A stretch of 64,000 nt of DNA from Tubiluchus corallicola. Taxonomy: Eukaryota; Priapulida; Priapulimorpha; Priapulimorphida; Tubiluchidae. The position numbers and the translations under genes were made by a program. How positions within the stretch are numbered: the stretch's first letter is position 1; each line of letters begins with the position of its first letter. The DNA lies in NCBI GenBank assembly GCA_030141605.1, contig JAQGDQ010000068.1:496001-560000 (forward strand), given 5' to 3'. The notes below the pieces were generated by a model. The model did not search any database, was not told where the DNA came from, and was given only the letters and a program-made list of their open reading frames with translations. Shown in pieces: positions 48,170 to 59,900 of the stretch.

Positions 48170-50913
48170 TCATTTTTCTTTTTTAGGTGTCAGTTCATTG
48201 AGATTCTTTTTTTGTTTCTCATACTCAATTAGTGCATTTTGGTGATCCACTGATCTAGGTTTAAATAATCTGAATTGTCGTGGATTACGATGTTGTTTGA
48301 TCTCTGTGGGACTTATGTTCCGCAGTTTAAGTTTGCCAGGTTTATCATCCAGCACTCCGGCCTCAGATCTAGCTTTAACTAACTGACCTGTGCAGCAAAG
48401 TTCACTTTCCTCATGCTGATGCTGTTGTTTTTGCTTGAATTTTGGCTTAAATAATCTGGTTTTACTAGCCTTTTTGCGTGGCTGTTCCTCAGATTTTGTC
48501 TCTCGTAGTTTTGGTCTTTTATGTTCATATTCTGGTTCTTCCATGTTGTCTTGCATTTGTACCTCATTAGACCCATTGCCCTCTGTCGAGGCTTCACGCA
48601 AGTGTGGCATCTCTCCTGCCAAATGTGACATTCCTTTTACAGCTGTCTCGTCACTCATTTCTATAACAGTTATAATAGATTCATTGTCACTTGTGATGTC
48701 AGAAAACTGGTCTTCCTGATAATCTCCACTACCTCCGGTTTTGGCCTGATCCTTCTGTGCCTTTTCCATTTCATCTAATTGAGGCACAGATATTTTACAG
48801 GTATCTAAACTGCTGCTTGCACGGGCTTCCAGTATCTTTAATGCAGACGTTTTTTCAAGTTCATTAGCTGAAACTGATTTCTGAGATGGGTTATTCTTAC
48901 CATATGTACAGCGAGCATCTGTTTTTTGGAAACTTGGTAGCAGAGGTACTTTAAAAGGTCTGGTTTCTTGGCCTTGCAGGTTGCCACACTGTCCGACAAT
49001 TTGTCGTTTGGTGGTACTTTCACCAGATGCTGCGACTTTTGTTAAAACCTCTTTGTTATTGAGGAATTCGCTGTCCTCTCTTAAACAAAGATGGCCAATC
49101 TCTTGTGATTGTTGTTTACTGCCTATTATAGGTGGTATGAACAAATAGGCAGCATTTGCCACCTGCAGTGGTTGTTGCCAACTATCTAAGATTTCTCCAC
49201 AAGTATACGGTTCTAATGATGTGTTGCCTAGATTATCGGTATCATTTTCGTAACTTGCAGATTTTGTTAGTGAAGTTTGGGAATTATTATTGGTATTTTG
49301 AGTTGAAAATTTTACCGGTACCTGTCTTTGATCTTGGCTCTCGGTTTGATTGAGTTGTTTTCTTGGAGTTATAGCGAGGTGATTAGAATTGCTATTCTGA
49401 TTTGGTGACTGCTGTTTCTGACGTCTCACTTGTCTCTTAATTTCTTTACTTAGCTCACTTGTTTGGCCAGCCTGGGCTAGCTTCTTTAACATTTTACTCT
49501 GACTATATCTTCTATTCAGTGCAGCAAGCGCAGGGCCTGGAGCAGACGCTCCATGTTGCTTGTGACCAAATTGTTGTTCTTTGCTTGTACTATTTGAAGG
49601 CATGCCAGCATTTGAAGCGGCGCTTGATTTTGCAGTAGCTACTGCTGACCTTTCATTGATACAGTCATCACTGGTCGAATAGGACAAGACTGAAGAAGCC
49701 AGGCTTTCACTTTTGTATGGGTTTTGTTGGATGTTATCATAGACATCACTGCTGCAAGTTCCTACATTACATTTCTGAAACTTATCCACATTTTCTCGGA
49801 CAAACTCTTGTACACCACCAACCATACACGCCTTTTCTGAATTCAAGAGTACATCCATTTCGGTACCTTCAGACTGACAACTTTCTCTTTTTCCATATTT
49901 ATCTTTGCAAATTGTCACTAGCCTGGCAGCTCCACTGTAAGGTATGCAGAACACAGAGAATAAATTAAAAAAGAACAATTTCATGCGTGATATGTCTTCG
50001 GCATTCTGTATCTCCTGAAATCTCCACCTGAGTTTTCTATGTGTACCAGAAAACTTGATCCCGAAATAGGCAATCGGTTCACTGAACAATCCCAGGACAG
50101 CCTTTAGCAAGCCAAGTATGAACAAGACCAATAACATTGTTGTTACTACTTTGTATTTGGATGACTTTTTGAACTTTATTTGATCTAACTCTGTGTGTGA
50201 TCCAGTGAATCCAGCCATCTTGGATTCATTTTCATCCATTGGATCACAGCGCATGTCAGATTCTGAACGGCCTGGTGGGAAACATGCACACCTGCATCGT
50301 TCCACACAGGCACATCTGCGATTCTTCTGAAATAGAACAAGCCGTCGAGCGATGACCACTGCGTGACTGAGCACATCTACCCAGCAGTACGTTTCATTGA
50401 TATCTATTTTCAAGCCGCGATAGAAGATCTGAAATGCTCCATTACCATATGCTGGGATTATCATATTTTCTGTGCTCTTGTCACCCCTGCCATCTTGACA
50501 TTGACTGATTTTTAAAGATGCATCTATATAATCACTAGATCTGTTATTAGTGATAAGCACCTTTACGTCTGCATCAGCTCCTGAGCTTAGCGTGTAAACA
50601 GTAGTGATCTGTGCGGTTTTACCTCGACGGACAACAGTAAAGTCGCCATTATGCATGCTGATCTGAAAGTCCACCCAATGGGGAGCACTGTAATAGACTG
50701 TCAATGCTAAACGACCAGCTTCATCTTGAACTGCAATTGGTTTCTTTATAGGCTCTGCATAAGTGCCTAGTATAAACTCCTTTGAGGTATTTTGGCCAGA
50801 GGCTACGAAGTGGTATGGCTGATTGTGCAAGCAGCTTTGTGGTGGCTGCACACAAGGGTTTTCTTGACGGTTAAAGGCTGATTGAGAAATCCCAATCTTG
50901 TTGCACTTTAGAC
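48170..50913 (-). CDS. HAP2: HAP2 exon 6 (domain III, TM and long tail)
   Basis: Acceptor ATATTTTTAG at 50920-50914, stop TGA at 48172-48170, 913 residues. It starts LKCNKIGISQSAFNRQ and holds the HAP2-GCS1 signature, the Cys-rich stem, the single TM and the whole cytoplasmic tail. The open frame extends upstream to 51106, but that part is intron read-through. RLFKP occurs twice in the tail (about residues 1145 and 1207). Confidence 0.94.
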
Positions 50914-53900
50914 CTAAAAATATTGCGTGACACGTTAGAGTCACATTAAAAAGTTTATGAAGACATTTACCAAACAGTAAAAAGGCCACATTACATAAAT
51001 AATAAATAAAAAAACAATATCGCATTAGACAATATTGACTTTTTGGATAACTCGCATGTGATGCAAACTCGCAAGTGCGACCGGCTTTGCGGGTTACTAT
51101 CAGCAAGAAGTTGCAATCTCTCTGACCAGGCTTGACTTGACAAGAAAACTCGCTAGTCTGAAAGCGCTGTTGCTTGTAAACTTGATTTGTTTCGTTCTCG
51201 TTGTTGTCTATGCAATACGTTTTAGCTAGTTTTTGTACAGGGTGGTTCAGAGGTTATACACTGCATTTTTTAGCGAACAAACCAAAATGTTTAAAAATTA
51301 GTAAAGATGAACTAAAACTTTGGGCCATTCTTTTAATGAAATTAGTCAAAAATCTGAAAAGAACGACTGCACTAGTAGGCTTTGTTATTTTCGCTATCAT
51401 GTTCACGGACTTAAACAGTTTCAGAGACCAATCCAAGTGGTAAGTCAGGCAGCTTTCATTGAGAAAGCCTCACAGCTCAAGAGTGACGAGGAAGAGCTGC
51501 TTCTTGTTAGAAAGTTAATAGTGAGGTTATAATGTGGTCCAAAAGGTGCTCTGAATTTCCGTTGAACTTCAGTTGGTGATCGAAGGGCCTCGAGCCAGGC
51601 TAATTTTGCACCTCATTTTAAACATTACTGTCGTTCTCACAGCAACTTGTTTCCAGGCAAAAATGAATAAAAAGAACTCAAAATCAAAGTGTATAGTGAC
51701 CGTTTGAGACACCTTATATTGCGATGTCACAATAGGGTAACTTTCAATTCAAAATTTTTACCATAAAATGGATCCATTACAACATTAAATCCCGTTCTAA
51801 ATAACATGTTCACGAAACAGAGTCATGACAACAAAAATTGGCATTCTAAACGTCTAAACGACTTATCCAGGCAGTCGGACAGAGAAAACTCACAAGCGAG
51901 TAACCCACTACTACTTTGCATTCCAAACTAGATGTATTGTACATTTTACTATTTATGTAATTGTTAATAGCGCTGGTCGGTATATAGTTCTTAGGGGGTA
52001 GCATTCTAAGATTATATCTTATAAAAAGGTAGGATGTTATTGCAAGCAGTTCAGTCGATGAATAAAAACATTCCATAATTAAAAAACAAGGAAAGCAACA
52101 GTGTTTCAAACTACAATTGTAGTTCTTCAAGTGCACAAAAAAGATAAAAAGACAGGAAAAGATCACAAAAATTACAGGAACTACCGATAGTCTAGGCCCA
52201 TTTTCAGAAAAATGAAACCCTAGAGGCGTTTCTTTCGAAAAGTTGGCAAAATAGCTAGTCTTATCAACTTGACTAATACTAATCCAAAAAGAAAACGCTG
52301 TTGCCAACTGAAAAGATTAGCGGAAAGGGATTAAAAACGAACAAGTAAAATGTCCACCATGTTTTTGCATGTAATTAAGAGAAAATTTCAGAAAATTATC
52401 GTTAAGAAGCCAAAATGACATATATTCTAGGGTAGTTGGACCTGAGGAACCCATTTCTCTCATTTTCATTTCAAAAATGTCCACCGTTTTCGAATTGGCT
52501 GCCACCCGATAACGAAATATTGCTGATCATGCAGTTACATTAACCGTTTCGTCATAAGATTTATTATACAAACTAAAAACAACTGGATCTTCTTGAATCT
52601 AGAAAACTGCTACTAGCTACAAAATAATGCAAAGTGATTCAAATAAGTAGAAAACCAAATTCCCGACGGGATCTCGACATAATTGTCTAGCAGAATAGTG
52701 AAAAACCTGGTCTTTTCGCTTAAGTTATAAAACATTGCACAACGTTAAGACCAATTTTCATAATGGCTGACATAATCGATGCCTATAATTGCTAGTTTTG
52801 AAAGCCATATTCTAATTGTTGGCGCAGTTAATATGACAGCTTTGGTGTCAAAATATGGGACAGGTTTTTAATTTCAAGGAAAATTTCTGATGCCCAAAAA
52901 CACCTATGACATCACCTCAGTTAGGATTTCAAGATGGCTGCCAAATACTTGTAGCCGCTTCTGTAATATATTAGCTATATTGCACGACCTAAGGTAAATA
53001 TGTATATGTAGCATCTATATGTAGGCTTTAAAGATTAATGATTTAGGATAGTACCAATATGACCAACATTTTCATAAAGGCTGAAAAGGTAGCTGTTTCT
53101 AACTTTTAAAAACCATATCTTATGCCATATGAAATTGTGAATGCCATTGATCTTGAAAAAAACAGTTATGTAAACAATCCATGGCAATACTTTTTGCGAC
53201 CAGACTTCAGTTTTTATAGAAAGAGAAAAAAGATGGTTTGGCCCGCATAACAGAGGTATTTGTATCTTTAAGAAACACTACCAGAGAGAACTATTGACTG
53301 AACTCATGGCTGTGCTACAACGTTTTGCTGTACTTCTATATCACAAAGCTGGTACATTGACATAAAGGCTTGTTCACAGAAAGGAAAGGTTTTTTTTTTG
53401 GTGAAAATTCCTCCAACATATTCCACACTGTAGGGGCTCACCAGAGAAATGATATATCGGGCAGGTACTGTTGGCCAGGCATTGCCCTAGCACCAGGTTT
53501 GGATTCCTTGAAAAACTACATTTACATACCAAAATCATCATCTTTTCTGCTCTGACAACTGTGATGTCGCTTTATCTGATGCTATTGATAGAAATCTCGT
53601 TGGCGATCTTCATTGGACCTTAATCTATAGCTTTTACTTTTAAAGCCCTATATCTAGATACTAACATTATCATCCAGTCTGCCTTAGAATATACAATATA
53701 GCCAATGTATTATACTAGATACCGCAGCCACCTTGAAATTGGCCTAGATCCCAAAATAATAATCTCTTGTAGAACGGCAAAAATAGTTCCTCACTTCGTC
53801 TAAATGTTACAATACTTTGCACAAAGCTAAAACCCATCAAAGTGATTAATTTTGGATATGAGGCCGCACGAAAATCACCCAATATTGCCGCCATTTCAAA

Positions 53901-56900
53901 ATTTCAGAAGATGGCTGTTCCAGTAGATAAGTTTTTTAAAGCCGTATCTTAGCCGTTAAAGCTCATAAGTGTTTTAAGCGTTAGTTATAGCCTTAAAACC
54001 TATATTCATACACCAAAATCATTATCTTATCTGTTCTAAAAGTTAAGGCACAACATTTATATGCTAGCGAGCCATCTTATTGGTGGTGCCCACATTAGAG
54101 GATAATTTATCCAAAATTAATCACCTTGACGGGTTCTAGCATTGTGCTACATTTCATAACTTTTAGACTTGTCTGAGTAATTTTTGACGATTCTGCAGGA
54201 CTATACGTCGAGGATCCGACGGCCACTTTCTTTTTCGCTTGTTTCTTCATTATTAGTTATTAGTCTAGCAGTATTTAGATTCAACAAGGTCGAATTAAAA
54301 AAAATGACTTGCCTTTTGTTTTTATATTAAAAGTAACAGAAATGGATTTCAAAGGCCCTGGAATAGATGCCATCATCGCTTTATAATATCAATTTTCTGG
54401 GAACTTGTTTTGATTTACATTGTGTGCGCAAAAACTTTGCAGCCATTTTGTTTTTTGCGTTTTTTACAATTTTCTGTTAATTTTTTAATCCGGCAACAGC
54501 TTTTTTCGGATTCAGTATGGTCAGATTGAGAAGGCTGACTATGTTGCCCACATTTTAGAAAGAAATGCCCATAGAACTTTATAGAAGCATCTTTTTCAGG
54601 ATTTTGGCCTACACTATGAACTATTTTTCGGGAGGGGAGTTTTTTTGTTGTTGTTGTTTATATTATTAACACAAAAAGAACACCACACTGAAAAAGGTAC
54701 AAACACATAGAAAAAACACAAAAGCGAAGCAGACAAAAACAAAAGAGAGAAACACATATGTGTAAAACTGATAGCCACAATCAGAAACCAGAGTGGGACA
54801 CTACATAAAGAGATAGAAGTTATATAGACTGCAACTCATGGAGTTAGGAGTGAATGACAAAAGAGTACGACTGTATGGAGTAATTTTGTCAGAAAAGAGG
54901 ACTGAATACGATACAGGCAATAGTATTCTATCTTAATCTTCGAAAGTGCGAGTTGACTTTTATTTTGGGTAAAAAGCGACCAGTTGATCTATAGCCATAT
55001 ATCAATACAATATTATCATATAAACATTGAGCACGGCCCATGGATCATTAGGATGGCATTCACCGACTAGTGAGTATAGCCAGAAATCGATGTGATAAAA
55101 GCTGCTTGAAACCCTAAAAACTGGCTATTTTTCAACATCAGTGAATAACTTTTCAAACTCTCATCATATTTTCAGAAAGTTTATGCGGTTACACCAGTGA
55201 GTAGATAGAGGACAAAAACTTAACTAACATGTGGTCAGGAATAGCCAATTGGTCCATAATGAGTAATCGAAAATGGATGAAAACACCGGGCGCTAAAACT
55301 TTAGCAAAAAACTTCCAATAACTTTACTAGTGCCGTTTCAAATGTTTCCATAACCAGGAGCAATGGCCAACATTTTAAATCACATTCAATAATCGATCAA
55401 AAGTTAACAACCAACTGTTTTCTATAGCTTGGGAACAAAACGTAGTTTTTGGTGGTACAAGCAGCACTCAAACAAGAGACAAATCAACTTGTAAAGTCTG
55501 CATAGCCAAACATTTCAAGCAATCCACAGTCAGAAATCAATGGTCAATAAAAAAACTGTAAAATACTCAAACGCATCAAAATTATAATACATTTTCAGAA
55601 ATGGGACTGCAGTCCTATGGGCTTTAATTTTTATACTTTGAAAATGATTCAGGAAATGTATAGCAACCTGATAAGTCTACGTATTTCTTATCGAGCAGCA
55701 AATAATTTTCCGGTTTCTTCATGAGTTTCTTCCAATGGGAGCTGCTTTGGAAACCGTTCTTTTCTTCTCGCGGTACTAACAAGTATTTGGACGCATCGAT
55801 GCGCAGATTTTCTTTTTCTGGTTTATTGAGTGACACGTAACCCGTTATGGATTTATAAGTCGCGGCACCTAAAATAAAAACATTTGCAAACCACTGTGTA
55901 CTAGCCTGTAGTGCGTATACAGTACTCTTAGTTTATTCACTTTATTTCACTCAATCTCATACTCACTTTTTTAAAAAAATGATGTATTTAACCACTATAT
56001 TGGAGAAGCTGAAATAAGTAACAGTGGCCATCAAACGAAGAAAAGTGTTCGATATTGGTATTCACGGTTAACTACTATTGTGAATGTAATGTTGTGCCTT
56101 TTTGGTGAGCTATGTACTAACCAAACCTGTGAACAAATTTAAAGGTAAATAAAGTTCACCTTTGCCTTTCTTAGTTTGCAAATTCAGCGTCGATCCTCTC
56201 GTCAACCGGACCCAGCTTTCGCCGTCTTGTTCGACTTTTTGTTTGAAAAGAGTCACTAGAACGTTTGAAGACAAACGTGGTCTGCCCAATGTGTACACGT
56301 TATACCTAAAAGTTGAAAAAATTACGTTTTGCAAGTCTGGGCGCAGGCCAATAGGAGTACCTGAGTGTGTTGCACGTGGGATAATAAAACAGGCATTCTG
56401 AGCCCATCAATATGACTGCTAGACATATACACATAGTTTAGAAAAAGTGCATGGTATTGCTTACAACGAACTTTTGCTTGTAGTTCATAAATGGTACTTG
56501 ACATTGTAATAGTTTTGCGTTGTACACAATTACACTTATTACGTTGTACTTATTACACAATGTACAAGCTTTCATGTAAGATTTTGCAATCTGACTCTGC
56601 CTGGCTAAAAAGTTTTTACTAAAATCACACAGACCCTCACAAATGAAATCGTTGGCAAAATGCCACCAAATCTCGCTTCACAGCTATTTTAGTTGAAGTA
56701 CTTTAAGTACGCACGTTAAATGATTAGAAAATGATGTCAAGGGAAAATGTTCTATTGTTTTTCTTTTAAAAAAAAAATACCCTGGACAGTTGACACAAGC
56801 TAAACGGACGTACGTATACAAGTATGACTATAGAAAACTAATGGTGCATCAGCATTATATACAGCAACATACTGCACTAATAGAATTACTGTAGGTTCTT

Positions 56901-59900
56901 GTTAAAAGATGTTCGGCTAACGGTAAACAGAATTGTAACTGATAATGCAATAAGCACCAATGGAATTGAGCGCAAAACGTTAAATGAAAATTTAAAAAAT
57001 GTAGGAGGAATTACTGTATATCTTTAATAGAAGTCATTTTAATAATTTACCCACCACAAAGCATCGAAGCGAAGGCAATGCAGAGTATCTTGGGTGTGCC
57101 CAGCGTAGGTTTGGCACACCTGGCCACCCCTGTTTGAACTGTTCATGCTCATTTTTCCATCACTGCACGTGCAGCAAAATCCCTGCAATGTAAGACTAGT
57201 GTAATAGTGCTGCTAGGAAACTGCTTCATTGTTCTTTTCTCTAATGACAGAAGAAGCATAAAAATTGTGTGCCGAGACTACTGTCTAATTCGTCCTTTCA
57301 GATTTGAAACTGGGTGATGGAGTTTTCGTTTAATGTCACACATTCTTGTGTCGATATGCTCAGCATTTAGAACAAATGCTTTCCGTAAAGTTTTTACTTG
57401 CTTTAAAAACACCAGAAATATGTATGGACGTTTATGGGGAGTAATTTCTAGATGAAACACTATTTTATGTTGGTAATAACTATTATGTAAGACAATACTC
57501 CGTTAGTGACATAGTTGGCTATTGATCTTTGTTTTTCTACAATAATGAATCGTGAATTCGTGAATATTTTTCTCGAAAAAGACGTTTGAGTTTGCGTAAT
57601 AAACCGGAAATTCGTTTGCTTTTCGAAAGCTCGTTTTGACAATTCAGCCCATTAACTTAGTACTGACGGTCATTGTTCCTCTGCCACGCTGAAGGATGCT
57701 TAATTTTTTAGCATTTATCATTAATAATACTTACGCATTGTTATCTTAATCTATATGTCAATGCACACGAACAAGGTATAGTAAAACTTCTTTTACGAAG
57801 GATGAACCTCAGTTAGCGCTGGAAACAAAAAAAAATATGGCACACTAGTCATGTCACCCGTAAATGTCACCGTCGTCCTTTGCTCCACCGGTCTCAACTT
57901 AACTCTTGATTTTTTTAATTAAGCCTACCTCATCACTAAGAGGTCGTCCTCCATCGTCATACTGCGCTGAACATTTCACTCCAAATTGACATCCTTTAAA
58001 CTTTATACTGCTGCGATTGGTGACCATTTCAAACGGCCTGCTGTTTACAGACTGAATGTAAGTAATTGGATATCGTAAAAGAGTCGGCTTAAATTCGAAT
58101 TTTACCAAAAACGAATCGACGAGACGAACTTGCATTCGATCCTCCATGTCGTATACAAGCCTGACTTCAACTTCTTCTGTTTGACTTTTCTGCAAAGAAC
58201 AATAATTATCATTTAACAGTTTTTGGAACTAACAATTATTGGCTAGACTATACAGAGGGGTGGGGTTGTCTTTTATGAAAATGGGTGAATTCTCACAAGG
58301 ACGGAATCACGGAAATTTAGGAATTTCCATCATCAGTTAATTTAATAATTTATTGAGCATAATAAGACAGACTTATAAACAATGCAGATATAAATGGGTC
58401 CTATAAATGTAAGGACATCACTCCATGGGATTTTTATACAAAATAGATTTTTTTTGTTGAAAGTTAAGATTTATGACCCTCTCAGTCCGAGAAAGTTGGG
58501 TGCCTTTGAGACTTCTTGAGCCTCGTTTGTTCTTATTTACTTTTGGATTGTAGCTTCCGTCCATTCCGTCCATACTCTGTCATTGCTAGAAGCGTAGGCA
58601 ACTAAATGGCACATCTTTTTAGTGCCAACTGACTCGATTCAGAATATGTTGACAGCGATAATGATGTCCTCGTGTTCATTTTTTATATAGGCACAAAGAC
58701 TCTCTTTTCTTGTATGTATATGACTGATCTGTGATTCTTTTGTTATAGCACCGCTGTCCTCACAAACTCCGTTACATTTTTGATGGCTTCGTCACATTCA
58801 GTACAGCCAGCATATTCTAGGCTTTACTTTTCTCACAATGGACCAGCAAGCTGACTGGGGTGCCTTATCGCATCCTGTTTTAGCAATTTGAGTTAAGTGA
58901 TTTCGGACCCTGATTTTATTACCTCTTCTCATTGTAGTAAGGTGTCTACAATAGCAAAAGCAAAGCAAAATGGAATGCCTTTATTCGAGTTTGCATTTCT
59001 TATCAAATAAGTATTTCAAAGGCTTGCGTACCTTCCTTTAACAAGCGACCTCTCTCAGGCATTTTTTCTATTTCTCCGTTCCATTTAGCAATTTCTTTTT
59101 TTGTGGGGGGGGGGAGGTATTGTACGCTTTGTAGCAAAGAAATTCACATTAGCACATTTCTGTTTGGAAACTTGTTCCCACATCACATATGGCCCAGCTT
59201 ATAATTTTCATTGAGATAAGTCCAAATATAGATGAGGTAACACATAGGTACTAACAAAAAATATTAACATTATTTTCTGAAAAGCTAACAGGAGTAACAA
59301 GAAAAAAAATTGTAGCATTACGTCAATTGATAACAGAAGCTCCTATTCAAGTTCCTTGACCTGCATTACTCTAAACTGGTTGCAAGTGTGTTTACGCTAG
59401 TTAATTGTTTCTCAGAAATATCAAAATAAATCAATATCAGTGTTCATTATTATTAAAAATGTTACTTGTAATTTCAGGGTTATAAGAGATGTGAGCAGGG
59501 CATATTTCAAGGGGGGGGGGGGGAATGGGGATACTTCCCCGGGGCCTCACCCTCCAGGGGGGCCTCGCGCCGAGGTAACATTATTTTTTTTACTTTATGC
59601 GAACATACTGTATAACTCCATATTTTCTCTTCTAAAATGCTTCTCTGGCGTTCTAGCAGTTCAAAAATTTTCTGGGAGCCAACCATGGTGGCGCCCGTCA
59701 CCCGGCGCTTTGCCCCCCCCCCCCAAGGAGGCCTCTCACACCCCACTTCCCCGGGCCTCGTTTAGGCTGAAATAGGCCCTGGATGTGAGAAATATCTGCC
59801 TACGGCCCATCGTTCTGTTGGTCCTTGAAAAACCCTAAAATCCCTTGTTCATTCAGTTAAACCAAAAGTAGATTAGCATCCAGCACGGCAAAACCCATTC

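Larger units (their letters stand above)
50914..55667 (-). other. HAP2 intron 5 (4.75 kb), repeat-rich
   Basis: From about 51.8 to 55.5 kb the DNA consists of old repeat sequence with words such as AAGATGGCTG, AAAGCCATATCTTA and CAAAATTAATCACCTTGA recurring on both strands. Three copies of one block are listed below. The minus-strand frame 51846-52307 (153 codons) lies in this material and shows no known domain. Confidence 0.55.

Noticed and set aside
50914-51106. Upstream extension of the long HAP2 frame with its own ATG
   Set aside because: It lies across the TTTTTAG acceptor; exon 5 joins in frame at 50913 and supplies the conserved residues before CNKIG.
51846-52307. 153-codon minus-strand frame in HAP2 intron 5
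   Set aside because: It falls in old repeat DNA, has AT-driven composition and no known motif.
59440-59775. Pro/Gly-rich frames on both strands at 59.5 kb
   Set aside because: They are read through the GC-rich MITE at 59496-59781.
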